Shown piece after piece: positions 1-8,307 of a stretch of 64,000 nt of DNA (within the stretch, counting starts at the first letter, position 1; each line of letters starts with the position of its first letter). The stretch is taken from positions 5,986 to 69,985 of the forward strand of contig DATLRO010000027.1 of NCBI GenBank assembly GCA_035534615.1, in the 5' to 3' direction. The translations under genes were made by a program, and so were the position numbers. The notes beneath the pieces were generated by a model. It saw only the letters and a program-made list of their open reading frames with translations, was not told the DNA's origin and did no database searches. The stretch comes from JAGWRA01 sp035534615. GTDB lineage: Bacteria; Acidobacteriota; Vicinamibacteria; Vicinamibacterales; CAVVIG01.

Positions 1-396
1 GCGCTCCCACTGCTCGAAGTGGATGACGGGGGTTCCCGGGCCGAGGTTGTCGCCGGAGTTCCGGCCGGTGATCGAGTCGACCGAATTGGGCCGGAGCTTG
101 CCGCGGCGCGTCGCTTCGGCGACCGCCTCGCGGATCTGCTGGCGGAGCTCGATCTGGTTGACCCCGACCGGCACCCTGACGTCGAAGGTCGGCATGCCGG
201 TGTCCTGGCAGATCGCGCCTTCGTCGGTGGCGGCGAGGTCGATGTTCTGCGCGATGATCGTCAGCGCCTGCGCCGACTGCGTCCCGGCCGGCTCGGCGGC
301 GCGCGTGTCGCGCATGGCGGCGCGCACGTCGGGCGGCAGGTCGGTGGACGTGCGGACGACCAGCTGGACGATGCTGTCGAAGAATGCGGGCAACAT
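1..396 (-). CDS. Class I fumarate hydratase, N-terminal part (runs off the left edge)
   Basis: The visible 132 residues match the N-terminal (alpha) domain of the class I, 4Fe-4S-dependent fumarase/tartrate dehydratase family, which interconverts fumarate and malate. Seen: an ICQDTGMP motif, whose Cys is a cluster ligand in the family, and RNSGDNLGPGTPVIHFEQW, a conserved active-site stretch. The start ATG at 396 lies 6 nt beyond a minus-strand TATACT (408-403), so the mRNA is probably leaderless. It diverges from aspA, which also uses or makes fumarate. Whether the C-terminal beta domain is fused or separate lies outside the window, and tartrate dehydratase cannot be excluded. Confidence 0.85.
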   Translation of the reverse strand, partial: MLPAFFDSIVQLVVRTSTDLPPDVRAAMRDTRAAEPAGTQSAQALTIIAQNIDLAATDEGAICQDTGMPTFDVRVPVGVNQIELRQQIREAVAEATRRGKLRPNSVDSITGRNSGDNLGPGTPVIHFEQWER

Positions 397-402
397 ACCG
401 AG

Positions 403-410
403 AGTATAAT
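403..410. promoter_or_regulatory. Overlapping divergent -10 boxes, fumarase / aspA
   Basis: The octamer AGTATAAT reads TATAAT on the plus strand (405-410, toward aspA) and TATACT on the minus strand (408-403, toward the fumarase). No good -35 is visible on either side. The plus transcript would have a leader of about 75 nt; the minus transcript would begin at or next to the ATG. Confidence 0.55.
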
Positions 411-492
411 TCACGGGAGCGACTGGATCGGCCCGCGCGCTTCCGGCGTCCCCGCACGCGCGTCCCGCCCGGGCGCCCATGGAGGTCCGGTG

Positions 493-1941
493 ATGGACTA
501 TCGCACCGAGCACGATTCCCTGGGCGAACACCGCGTCCCCGCGGCGGCGTATTACGGCATCCAGACCCAGCGTGCCGTCGAGAACTTTCCCATCAGCGGC
601 CTCCGGGTCCCGTCCGATCTCGTGACCGCCACGGTGCTCGTCAAGAAGGCGGCGACCGAGGCGAATCTCGCGCTGGACCGGCTGCCGGCCGACGTCGGCC
701 AGGCGATCGTGCACGCCGCGGACGAAGTGCTGGCCGGCGCGCTGCGCGATCAGTTCGTCGTCGACGTCTACCAGGCCGGCGCCGGCACGTCGCACAACAT
801 GAACGCGAACGAGGTGCTCGCCAACCGCGCGGCGGAGCTGCTCGGCGAGCCGCGCGGCCGGTACGCGCGCGTGCACCCGAACGATCACGTCAACATGGGC
901 CAGTCGACGAACGACGTGTTCCCGACGGCCACCCGCCTGGCGCTGCTGATGGGCGCGCCCGATCTCGTGAGCGCGGCGCGCGAGCTGGCGCGGGCCTTCG
1001 CCCGGAAGGCGGAGGCGTTCGCCGGCGTGATCAAGACCGGCCGGACGCACCTGCAGGACGCGGTGCCGATCACGCTGGGCCAGGAATTCAGCGGCTACGC
1101 CGCCTGCCTCGACGTGGCGGCCGACGGCGTGGAGCAGGCGTCCGAGGCCCTGCTGGAACTGAATCTCGGCGCGACCGCCGTCGGCACGGGGCTCAACGCC
1201 GGCGAGGAGTACCAGCGGCGCGCCGTGGCGAATCTCGGCCACTACACCGGGCTGCCGCTCCGGCCGGCCGCCAACCCGTTCCGCGTGACCCAGAGCATGG
1301 GCGACGTGCTGGCCTGGTCCGGCGCCGTCCGCCGGCTCGCCGTCGAACTGTCGAAGATCGCCAACGATCTGCGCCTGCTGAGCATGGGGCCGCGCGCCGG
1401 CCTCGCCGAGATCGCGCTGCCCGCGGTGCAGCCCGGCTCGTCGATCATGCCGGGCAAGGTGAATCCGTCCGTGCCCGAAATGGTCAATCAGGTCTGCTTC
1501 CAGGTGATCGGCTGCGACACCACCGTGACCATGGCGTGCGAGGCGGGCCAGCTCGAACTGAACGTGATGATGCCGGTGATCGCGTGGAACGTGCTGCACG
1601 CCTCCGGCATCCTGCGCCAGGCCCTCAAGGCCCTGACGCACCGGACCGTCGCCGGCATCGTCGCCAACGCCGAGCGCGCGCGCGAACTGCTCGAACGCAG
1701 CACCGCGACCGCCACCGCGCTCAGCCCCTACCTCGGCTACGCGGCGACCGCCGAAATCGCGGAGGAGTCCGTGCGCACCGGCACGCCCATCCGGACGCTC
1801 GTGCTCGCGCGCGGCCTGATCGAGCCACGGGTGCTCGACGCGATCCTGTCGCCCGAGGCGATGACACAGCCGGGGGTCGCCGGACAGGACCGGGCGGCCG
1901 GCGGCCGTGCGGCTCGCCGCCCGGCCGGGAAACGCGCATGA
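493..1941 (+). CDS. aspA: Aspartate ammonia-lyase (aspartase)
   Basis: A 482-residue member of the fumarase II/aspartase superfamily, predicted to deaminate L-aspartate to fumarate and ammonia. Seen: an aspartase-like N-terminus (EHDSLGE..VPAAAYYGIQTQRAVENF), the GTSHNMNANEV and GQSTNDVFPTA substrate-binding segments, and the superfamily signature GSSIMPGKVNP at about residues 315-325 with the catalytic Ser loop. YYGIQT in place of the ALWGAQT typical of class II fumarases favours aspartase. The start is set by GGAGG (481-485), 7 nt before the ATG. It diverges from a class I fumarase and its stop overlaps the next ATG (ATGA). A class II fumarase is the main alternative. Confidence 0.85.
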   Translation: MDYRTEHDSLGEHRVPAAAYYGIQTQRAVENFPISGLRVPSDLVTATVLVKKAATEANLALDRLPADVGQAIVHAADEVLAGALRDQFVVDVYQAGAGTSHNMNANEVLANRAAELLGEPRGRYARVHPNDHVNMGQSTNDVFPTATRLALLMGAPDLVSAARELARAFARKAEAFAGVIKTGRTHLQDAVPITLGQEFSGYAACLDVAADGVEQASEALLELNLGATAVGTGLNAGEEYQRRAVANLGHYTGLPLRPAANPFRVTQSMGDVLAWSGAVRRLAVELSKIANDLRLLSMGPRAGLAEIALPAVQPGSSIMPGKVNPSVPEMVNQVCFQVIGCDTTVTMACEAGQLELNVMMPVIAWNVLHASGILRQALKALTHRTVAGIVANAERARELLERSTATATALSPYLGYAATAEIAEESVRTGTPIRTLVLARGLIEPRVLDAILSPEAMTQPGVAGQDRAAGGRAARRPAGKRA

Positions 1942-2672
1942 GGCGATGGCGGCGCGCGTCCGACCGTGGCCACCGGCCGCCGCGCGGGCGGCGCGCGGCG
2001 TTTGCGTGCCTGATGGTCCTGCTCGCCGCCGGCGTCCGGCTGCCGGCGCAGGCCCGCGCCCAGGCGCCGGACCACCACGCGCGGCTCTTCCCGCCGCTGG
2101 ATCTCGGCCTGCTGGAAGCGCCCGACCGCGACCTGTGGCAGAAGCCGGAATTCATCATGGACGAGCTCGGCATCGCCGACGGCTCCGTGGTGGCCGACAT
2201 CGGCGCCGGCGGCGGCTGGTTCACCATGTACCTCGCCCGCCGCGTCGGTCCGAACGGCCTGGTCTACGCGGAGGACATCCAGCGCCAGATGATCGAGGTG
2301 ATCGACCGCCGCGTCACGCAGGAAGGGCTTCACAACGTGCAGACGATTCTGGGGACGCCCGACGATCCCCGCCTGCCGGACGGCGCGCTGGACGCGGTGC
2401 TCATCGTCGACGCGTACCACGAGATCGAGAATCCGGTCGCGCTGCTGCGCCACGTGGCGCGCGCGCTCAAGCCGCAGGGACGCGTCGGCATCGTCGACTT
2501 CACGGCCGGCGGCGGCGGACCCGGGCCGGCGGCCAACGACCGGGTCGCCCCGGCCACCATCATCCGGACCGCCGCAGAGGCCGGGCTCGGTCTCCTGAAA
2601 CAGGAGAGCGTGCCGCCGTACGAGTTCCTGATCGTCCTGGAACGGCGGAGCGCGAACGTGACGCCGCGGTGA
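1938..2672 (+). CDS. Exported class I SAM-dependent methyltransferase
   Basis: A 244-residue protein translationally coupled to aspA through an ATGA overlap. An Arg-rich N-terminus and a hydrophobic segment (about residues 20-42, ending AQARA) look like a signal peptide, so the enzyme is probably secreted or periplasmic. Motif I, VVADIGAGGGWFT, is at about residues 83-95 and the post-II acidic region DAVLIVDAYHEIENP at about 151. The overall pattern resembles the exported methyltransferases common in Acidobacteriota and Planctomycetes. The substrate is unknown. A periplasmic methyltransferase is odd because SAM is cytosolic; the hydrophobic segment could instead be an uncleaved anchor. Confidence 0.8.
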   Translation: MRRWRRASDRGHRPPRGRRAAFACLMVLLAAGVRLPAQARAQAPDHHARLFPPLDLGLLEAPDRDLWQKPEFIMDELGIADGSVVADIGAGGGWFTMYLARRVGPNGLVYAEDIQRQMIEVIDRRVTQEGLHNVQTILGTPDDPRLPDGALDAVLIVDAYHEIENPVALLRHVARALKPQGRVGIVDFTAGGGGPGPAANDRVAPATIIRTAAEAGLGLLKQESVPPYEFLIVLERRSANVTPR

Positions 2673-2769
2673 AAGCCCCCGCGGACAGGACGAGCCGCGA
2701 CGCGGGCGGAACGGCGGCGGCGCCGCGGTGTCGCGGGCCGATCGCCGCACGGGACGGGAATCCCAGCCG

Positions 2770-3567
2770 ATGCCGATCGCACTGACCATTGCCGGCAGCG
2801 ACCCGACCGGCGGCGCCGGCCTCCAGGCCGACCTCAAGACCTTCGCGGCGCACGGCGTCTACGGCCTCGCCGTCGTCACCGCCGTCACCGTCCAGAACAC
2901 GCTCGGCGTCGATGACGCGTTCGCCGTCACGGCCGACCGGGTGACGGCGCAGGTCGAGGCGCTGGCGGGCGACTTCGCGATCGACGCCGTGAAGATCGGC
3001 ATGCTGGCCAACGGGGCGATCGTCGAGGCCGTGGCCGCGCTGATCGCCACGCTCGATCCTCCCAACGTCGTGCTCGACCCGGTGCTGGCCTCGGCGGGCG
3101 GGCGGCCGCTGCTCGACGCCGACGGCATCCTGACGATGGTGCGCGAACTGCTCCCCCGCACGCTCGTCGTCACGCCGAACGTCCCGGAGGCCGAGACGCT
3201 CGCCTCCGTGCGCATCCGATCGGTGGACGACATGAAGACCGCGGCCGAACGGATCCACCGCCTCGGCGCGCGTGCGGTCGTCATCAAGGGCGGGCACCTG
3301 CCGGGAGCGCGCCTCGTCAATGTGCTGTTCGACGGCCGCCGGGCGATCGAGATCGCCGGCCCGCGGGTCGACGGGTCGGCCCACGGCACCGGATGCGCGT
3401 TCTCCGCCGCGCTCGCCGCCGGCCTGGCGCACGGCCGGGCTCTGGCGGAGGCCGTGGAGGCCGCCGGGCACTATGTGGCCGGCGCGCTCCGGCACCGCCT
3501 CCCCCTCGGCCACGGCGCCCCGCTCCTGGACCACTTCTGGCAGACCCGGGAGCGGGAGATCCTGTGA
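2770..3567 (+). CDS. thiD: Hydroxymethylpyrimidine/phosphomethylpyrimidine kinase
   Basis: A 265-residue ribokinase-fold kinase that phosphorylates HMP and HMP-P to HMP-PP for thiamine synthesis. Seen: the N-terminal substrate loop IAGSDPTGGAGLQADLKTF, the VKIGML segment, LDPVLASAGG, and the anion hole GTGCAFSAALAAG near residue 206. The start is the ATG directly before PIALTIAGSD; an upstream in-frame start at 2728 would add a poorly conserved Arg-rich leader. thiC lies about 60 kb away at the other end of the window, so the thiamine genes are not one operon here. There is no clear Shine-Dalgarno. Confidence 0.93.
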   Translation: MPIALTIAGSDPTGGAGLQADLKTFAAHGVYGLAVVTAVTVQNTLGVDDAFAVTADRVTAQVEALAGDFAIDAVKIGMLANGAIVEAVAALIATLDPPNVVLDPVLASAGGRPLLDADGILTMVRELLPRTLVVTPNVPEAETLASVRIRSVDDMKTAAERIHRLGARAVVIKGGHLPGARLVNVLFDGRRAIEIAGPRVDGSAHGTGCAFSAALAAGLAHGRALAEAVEAAGHYVAGALRHRLPLGHGAPLLDHFWQTREREIL

Positions 3568-3603
3568 TCCCACCGGATTCCCGCCCGCGGTGACCCCGCT
3601 TGT

Positions 3604-3609
3604 TATACT
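3604..3609 (+). promoter_or_regulatory. -10 box of moaE (leaderless geometry)
   Basis: TATACT lies 7 nt before the moaE ATG (3617), which places the expected transcription start at the start codon. No ribosome binding site is visible between them. Confidence 0.5.
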
Positions 3610-3616
3610 GGCAGGG

Positions 3617-4111
3617 ATGCCGGTTGCTCTCCTGGCCGTCGGTGCCGACGCAATCGACGTCGGGGCGCTCGCTGCGGCGCTGACCGGCGCGGCGCCGGGG
3701 TCCGGGCCGTCGGACGGCGCCCTCGTCACGTTCCTCGGAGTCGTGCGCGACCACAACCAGGGGCGGCGGGTCGAGCATCTGGAATACGAGGCGTACGAGC
3801 CGCTGGCGCTCAGGGTGTTCGAGCGGATTGTCACCGAGGCGGCCGGCCGCTGGCCGTCGGCGCGCCTGGCGCTGCACCACCGCGTCGGCCGCCTGGCGAT
3901 CGGCGAGACGAGCGTGGCGGTCGTGGCCGCGTCGCCGCACCGGGCCGAGGCCTTTGCGGCCTGCCGCTACGGGATCGAGCGCCTCAAGCAGATCGCGCCG
4001 ATCTGGAAGCGTGAATTCTTCGAGGGGGGCGACGTCTGGATCGAGGGCGCAGTCGCCGACCCGGATGACGAGACCGCCCGCGAGGAAGCCTACCGCCGCG
4101 CATGCGCGTGA
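3617..4111 (+). CDS. moaE: Molybdopterin synthase catalytic subunit MoaE
   Basis: A 164-residue large subunit of molybdopterin synthase, which transfers sulfur from MoaD thiocarboxylate to precursor Z (cPMP). Seen: the GALVTFLGVVRDHN N-terminal motif, LEYEAYEPLA, HRVGRLAIGETSVAV, and the active-site stretch KQIAPIWKREFFEGG (about residues 124-138) with its catalytic lysines. It overlaps moaD by 10 nt, fitting 1:1 subunit synthesis. It has its own -10 box 7 nt before the ATG and probably starts a moaE-moaD transcript rather than depending on thiD. Other moa genes are not in the window. Confidence 0.95.
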   Translation: MPVALLAVGADAIDVGALAAALTGAAPGSGPSDGALVTFLGVVRDHNQGRRVEHLEYEAYEPLALRVFERIVTEAAGRWPSARLALHHRVGRLAIGETSVAVVAASPHRAEAFAACRYGIERLKQIAPIWKREFFEGGDVWIEGAVADPDDETAREEAYRRACA

Positions 4112-4347
4112 CCGTGCGGCTCTTCGCCCGTCTGCGTGACCTGGCCGGCGCCGCGGAACTGATCCGGGACGTGCCGCCCGGCTCGACCGTCGGCCGCGTC
4201 TGGACCGACCTGGCCGGGGAGTTTCCGGCGCTGGCGCCGTACGGCCGGTCGGTGTCGGCGGCGGTCAACGCGGACTACACCCGGATGGATCGGGCGGTGG
4301 CGGACGGCGACGAGGTGGCGTTCCTGCCGCCGGTCTCCGGCGGCTGA
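4102..4347 (+). CDS. moaD: Molybdopterin synthase sulfur carrier subunit MoaD
   Basis: An 81-residue ubiquitin-fold sulfur carrier. The C-terminus ends in VSGG; the terminal GlyGly is the site of adenylation and thiocarboxylation. VTVRLFARLRDLAGA at the N-terminus and DGDEVAFLPPVSGG at the C-terminus are typical. It overlaps moaE and so is probably translationally coupled to its partner. Confidence 0.94.
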   Translation: MRVTVRLFARLRDLAGAAELIRDVPPGSTVGRVWTDLAGEFPALAPYGRSVSAAVNADYTRMDRAVADGDEVAFLPPVSGG

Positions 4348-4388
4348 CGCCCGGCGACGAGGCGCGCGCCGGCCCGGCGCGCGGATGA

Positions 4389-5471
4389 ATGAGTATGTTC
4401 GACAAGCTGACCACGGTCGAGGCGCGGTACGACGAGCTCCTGCAGCGGCTCGGCAGCGCCGAGGTGCAGGCCGAACCGGCCGAGTACCGCCGGCAGGCCA
4501 AGGCGCTCGCCGAGATCGAGCCGATCGTCGAGAAGTTCCGCGAGTACAAGACGGTGGTGACGGAGATCGCCCAGGCGGAGGAGATCGCGCGGCAGGCCAC
4601 CGATCCGGACCTGCGCGAGCTGGCTCACGAGGAACTGCGGTCGCTCGAGACCCGCCGCGATCAGCTGCTCGCCGACGTCAGGCTCCTGCTCGTGCCGAAG
4701 GATCCCAACGACGAGAAGAACGTCGTGCTCGAGATCCGGGCCGGCACGGGGGGCGACGAGGCGGCGCTGTTCGCCGCCGAGCTGTTCCGGATGTACAGCA
4801 AGTTCGCGGAGCGCCAGGGCTGGCGGCTGGAGGTGCTCTCGTCGAACGAGACGGGCGTGGGCGGCCTCAAGGAAGCGATCGCCACGATCGAAGGGCAGAA
4901 GGTGTACAGCCGGCTGAAGTACGAGAGCGGCGTGCATCGCGTGCAGCGCGTGCCGGCGACCGAGGCGAGCGGCCGGATCCACACGTCGACCGCCACGGTG
5001 GCGGTGCTGCCGGAAGCCGAAGAGGTCGACATCCAGATCAACGAGAAGGATCTCCGGGTCGACACCTTCTGCTCCAGCGGCCCGGGCGGCCAGAGCGTGA
5101 ACACCACCTATTCGGCGGTCCGGATCACCCATTTGCCGACCGGCATGGTCGTGTCGCAGCAGGACGAGAAGTCGCAGATCAAGAACCGGTCGAAGGCGAT
5201 GAAGGTGCTCCGGTCCCGGCTCTACGAAATGGAGCTGCGCAAGCAGCAGGAGGCAATCGCCAAGGACCGGCGCAGCCAGGTCGGCACCGGCGAGCGCTCC
5301 GAGAAGATCCGCACGTACAACTTTCCCCAGAGCCGGATCACCGACCACCGGATCAACTTCACGACGCACCGGCTCGTCGAGGTGCTGAACGGCGACCTGT
5401 CGGAGCTGCTCGACCAGCTGCTGAGCCACGACCAGTCCGAGAAGCTCAAGGACGCGACCGCCGTCAGCTGA
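4389..5471 (+). CDS. prfA: Peptide chain release factor 1
   Basis: A 360-residue class I release factor that terminates translation at UAA and UAG. Seen: the GGQ peptidyl-hydrolysis motif in GPGGQSVNTT (residues 233-235) and the PAT stop-codon anticodon tripeptide (189-191), the PxT form that marks RF1 rather than RF2 (SPF). Length is as expected. Two in-frame ATGs lie 6 nt apart (4389, 4395) with no strong Shine-Dalgarno, so the exact start is uncertain by two residues. It is followed after 26 nt by prmC, the enzyme that methylates the GGQ glutamine. Confidence 0.96.
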   Translation: MSMFDKLTTVEARYDELLQRLGSAEVQAEPAEYRRQAKALAEIEPIVEKFREYKTVVTEIAQAEEIARQATDPDLRELAHEELRSLETRRDQLLADVRLLLVPKDPNDEKNVVLEIRAGTGGDEAALFAAELFRMYSKFAERQGWRLEVLSSNETGVGGLKEAIATIEGQKVYSRLKYESGVHRVQRVPATEASGRIHTSTATVAVLPEAEEVDIQINEKDLRVDTFCSSGPGGQSVNTTYSAVRITHLPTGMVVSQQDEKSQIKNRSKAMKVLRSRLYEMELRKQQEAIAKDRRSQVGTGERSEKIRTYNFPQSRITDHRINFTTHRLVEVLNGDLSELLDQLLSHDQSEKLKDATAVS

Positions 5472-5497
5472 GCCGCGCGGCGGCTCCGCGCCGGCCC

Positions 5498-6382
5498 ATG
5501 CCCGCCATGACGCTGCACGACCAGATCGCCCGGGCGCGGGATCGCCTCGTCCGGGCCGGCGTGAGCGCGCGCGAGGCCGACCTCGACGCGCGCCTGCTCG
5601 CCCGCCACGTGCTCGGCTGGGACACCGCCCGCCTGCTCACCGGCCTGCGCGACGCGCCGCCGCCCGGCTTCGCCGCGCCGTTCGACGCGGCTGTGACCAG
5701 GCGCGAGCGGCACGAGCCGGTCGCCTATATCACCGGCGTGCGCGAGTTCTGGGGCCTGCCGTTCGACGTGTCGGCCGACGTACTCGTCCCGCGGCCGGAA
5801 ACCGAGCTGATCGTCGAAGAGGCGGTGACGGCGCTGCGCGAGTCGGGCGTCTGGGCCTCCCCGGGCCGGCCGATCATCGTCGATGTCGGCACCGGCAGCG
5901 GCTGCCTCGCCGTCGCCCTCGCGCGCGAATGCCCGTCCGCCCGGGTCGTCGCCACCGACATCTCGGCGGCGGCCCTGCGCGTGGCGCGCCGCAACGCCCT
6001 GCGGTTCGAGACCGCCGCCCGGACGCGGTTCGTGCGGACCCACCTGCTGTCGGGGCTCGGCGCGGCCGCCGATCTCATCGTGTCCAATCCGCCGTACGTC
6101 CCGACCGCCGACGCCGCGACCCTGCCGCCCGACGTCCGCACGCACGAGCCGCCCGTCGCGCTGTTCGCCGGCCCCGACGGCCTGAGCCTGATCCGGGAGC
6201 TGCTCGATCAGGCGGCGGATCACCTGCGGCCGGGCGGCTGGCTCATCTTCGAGTTCGGCTTCGGCCAGGCGGACGCCGTGCAGGAGTTGATCTCGGCCCG
6301 CGGCCGCTGCACAATCACCAGGATCCGGAGCGACCTGCAGGGCATCCCGCGCACGGCGGTCGTGCGCCGGCTCGACCGCTGA
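5498..6382 (+). CDS. prmC: Release factor glutamine methyltransferase PrmC
   Basis: A 294-residue class I SAM methyltransferase that N5-methylates the Gln of the GGQ motif of release factors. Seen: an N-terminal helical domain (residues 1-80), REFWGLPFDVSADVLVPRPETE, the SAM motif IIVDVGTGSGCLAVAL (about 126-141) and the catalytic NPPY (about 196-199). The prfA-prmC pair is a widely conserved arrangement. ATG at 5507 is an alternative start three codons downstream. Confidence 0.95.
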   Translation: MPAMTLHDQIARARDRLVRAGVSAREADLDARLLARHVLGWDTARLLTGLRDAPPPGFAAPFDAAVTRRERHEPVAYITGVREFWGLPFDVSADVLVPRPETELIVEEAVTALRESGVWASPGRPIIVDVGTGSGCLAVALARECPSARVVATDISAAALRVARRNALRFETAARTRFVRTHLLSGLGAAADLIVSNPPYVPTADAATLPPDVRTHEPPVALFAGPDGLSLIRELLDQAADHLRPGGWLIFEFGFGQADAVQELISARGRCTITRIRSDLQGIPRTAVVRRLDR

Positions 6383-6408
6383 CGCGTCCGGAATGCGGAC
6401 CCCCGACC

Positions 6409-6753
6409 ATGGCTGACTGTCTGTTCTGCCGGATCATCGCGCGCGAGATTCCCGGCGCGATCGTCTACGAGGACGAGCGCGTCGTCGCGTTCCGGGACGT
6501 CAATCCGCAGGCGCCCGTCCACATCCTGGTCGTGCCGCGCCGGCACGTCGCCTCGCTCAACGAACTGACCGGCAGCGACGACGGGCTGATCGGCGAGATG
6601 GTCAGGCGGGCGGCGGCGATTGCCGCCGGCGAGGGGATGGCCGAGCGCGGGTACCGGACGGTTTTCAACTGCAACCGGGACGGCGGCCAGACCGTCTTCC
6701 ACGTCCACCTGCACCTGCTCGGCGGCCGCGCCATGACGTGGCCTCCCGGCTGA
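6409..6753 (+). CDS. HIT family protein (HinT-like nucleotide hydrolase)
   Basis: A 114-residue histidine-triad protein. Seen: the N-terminal CLFCRIIAREIPGAIVYEDE block with C-x-x-C, VHILVVPRRHVASLNEL, and the catalytic triad HVHLHLLGG at residues 97-105. The family hydrolyses purine nucleoside phosphoramidates and aminoacyl-AMP. It is 26 nt downstream of prmC and is probably the last gene of that transcript; the GNAT gene converges on it with only 4 nt between the stops. Confidence 0.92.
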   Translation: MADCLFCRIIAREIPGAIVYEDERVVAFRDVNPQAPVHILVVPRRHVASLNELTGSDDGLIGEMVRRAAAIAAGEGMAERGYRTVFNCNRDGGQTVFHVHLHLLGGRAMTWPPG

Positions 6754-6757
6754 TCCG

Positions 6758-7582
6758 TCAGGCGTCTTTTCTCGCGAGCAGGTAGGCGCCGCGCCCCTGC
6801 GGCCGGTCGAGCAGGAAGTCGACCGCGCGGTAGCCGGCCGCGAAGTAATGCCGGAAGATCCCGCGGGCCGCCATCCGCCAGGCCCGGGCGAGGTCCGGCT
6901 CGGCCGCCAGCATCCCGGTGAACCCGACCGGAATCTCCACCAGCAGCCGCCGATCGGTGCGCGTCAGATCGGCGCCGTCCGGCGCGAGCCAGCGCCCGGC
7001 CGGGCGCGTCCGGTTGACCAGCGGCGCGTCGGCCACCTCGGCCGACCGCACGAGCGGCCCCGTCCCCTCCAGGCGGCGCTCGACGTGCGGCCGCCGGATC
7101 CACCATTCCGCGACGAACCGGTCGGTCGGCATCCGGCCATGCAGCGGACTGGTCGATTCGCCGTAGATGTTCTCCTCGTACTCCTCGACGACGACGCCGA
7201 GCCTGTGGAAGTTCAGATGGGCGTTGGCGGCCTGCAGGGGATCGTAGGTCCACTCGATCAGATCCAGGCCCATCGCCAGCGCCCGGCGCCGCTGCTCGAG
7301 CTTCAGCAGCCGGCCGAGCCCGGCGCTCCGGTGGCTGTCCGCGACGCCGAGCATGTGCGACCACTGCGTCGGCCGGCCGTCCTTCAGACCGGCCAGCGAA
7401 TAGACGAAGCCGACCATCCGGCCGGCATCGAACGCGCCGATCAGGATGCCGCCGCGCCTGACGGTCACCGCCAGGATCGCGAGCGGCACGGCGTCGTCGC
7501 CGGCGGCGAAGGCCCAGACCTCGTGTTCGAGCGCCACCACGGCGCGGAAGTCGTCGAGCGTGGTCAGGTCGCGCAGTTCCAT
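6758..7582 (-). CDS. GNAT-family N-acetyltransferase
   Basis: A 274-residue protein with a GNAT core in its first half: GILIGAFDAGRMVGFVYSL (strand 4), HMLGVADSHRSAGLGRLLKLEQRRRAL (acetyl-CoA pyrophosphate loop, variant of Q/RxxGxG/A) and LIEWTYDPLQAANAHLNFHRLG. The C-terminal half (VEIPVGFTGMLA..ARAWRMAARGIFRHYF) recalls the COG3375-type predicted acetyltransferases. The substrate is unknown. It is the last gene of a leftward operon with the HAD phosphatase and two M16 subunits. Confidence 0.8.
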   Translation of the reverse strand: MELRDLTTLDDFRAVVALEHEVWAFAAGDDAVPLAILAVTVRRGGILIGAFDAGRMVGFVYSLAGLKDGRPTQWSHMLGVADSHRSAGLGRLLKLEQRRRALAMGLDLIEWTYDPLQAANAHLNFHRLGVVVEEYEENIYGESTSPLHGRMPTDRFVAEWWIRRPHVERRLEGTGPLVRSAEVADAPLVNRTRPAGRWLAPDGADLTRTDRRLLVEIPVGFTGMLAAEPDLARAWRMAARGIFRHYFAAGYRAVDFLLDRPQGRGAYLLARKDA

Positions 7583-7598
7583 CGGTGTCCCGCGGCCG

Positions 7599-8306
7599 TC
7601 AGAGCAGGGCCGGCAGCCCGGCGAGCGAGTCGATCACGGCGATGCCCTGGCGGCGCAGCGCCTCTTCCGTCTCGTCCGGCGGAATCCGCCGGTCGCGTCC
7701 GCGGCGGACGAGCACGGCCCGCATGCCGGCCCGCCGCGCTCCTTCGATGTCGTGCGGCAGGCTGTCGCCGACCATCACCGCGGCGCTGGCCGGCACGTCG
7801 ACCTGCCGGAGCGCCGCCTCGAAGATGCTCGGGTGCGGCTTCATGTACCCGTGCTCGGACGAGGACACGGCGGCCGCGATCAGGCCGTCCAGGGCGAAGT
7901 GGGCGGCGAACGACGCGAGCGATCGCTGGGCGTTCGAGATGAGCCCCAGCCGGATGCCGTCGGCGGCCAGCTGCCGCAGCGTCGGCTCGACGTCCGGGTA
8001 CAGCGAGAAATGGCGGTACGACGACCACTCGTCGTAGATCTCCCTCGCGCAGGCGTCCAGGCGCGGGCCGCGCCCGCCCATGCCCTCGATGATCCGGCGC
8101 GTGTAGCGGATGAAGAACTGCGGGTCGTAGACCTGCCCGTCCAGGTCGTCGAGCAGCGGCGCGGCGTCGCCGACGGCGGCGTCGAAGCGGGCCGGGTCGA
8201 CCGTCAGGCCGTGACGCGCGCAGAAGTCGCGGTAGCCCCCGCCCTGAAACGCCGGACCGGGATGAATGAGCGTGAAGTCGACGTCGAAGAAGACCGCGCT
8301 CGTCAC
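7599..8306 (-). CDS. HAD-superfamily hydrolase, subfamily IA
   Basis: A 235-residue phosphatase-like protein with all four HAD motifs: DVDFT (nucleophile Asp8, acid/base Asp10), SNAQRS (about 122), YMKPHP with the Lys (about 153), and GDSLPHDIEGARRAG (about 178-192). A helical cap domain lies between motifs I and II. The GTG start is separated by one base from the stop of the upstream M16 gene, so they are almost certainly co-transcribed. The physiological substrate cannot be read from sequence; phosphoglycolate and nucleotide phosphatases share this architecture. Confidence 0.85.
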   Translation of the reverse strand: MTSAVFFDVDFTLIHPGPAFQGGGYRDFCARHGLTVDPARFDAAVGDAAPLLDDLDGQVYDPQFFIRYTRRIIEGMGGRGPRLDACAREIYDEWSSYRHFSLYPDVEPTLRQLAADGIRLGLISNAQRSLASFAAHFALDGLIAAAVSSSEHGYMKPHPSIFEAALRQVDVPASAAVMVGDSLPHDIEGARRAGMRAVLVRRGRDRRIPPDETEEALRRQGIAVIDSLAGLPALL

Positions 8307-8307
8307 G

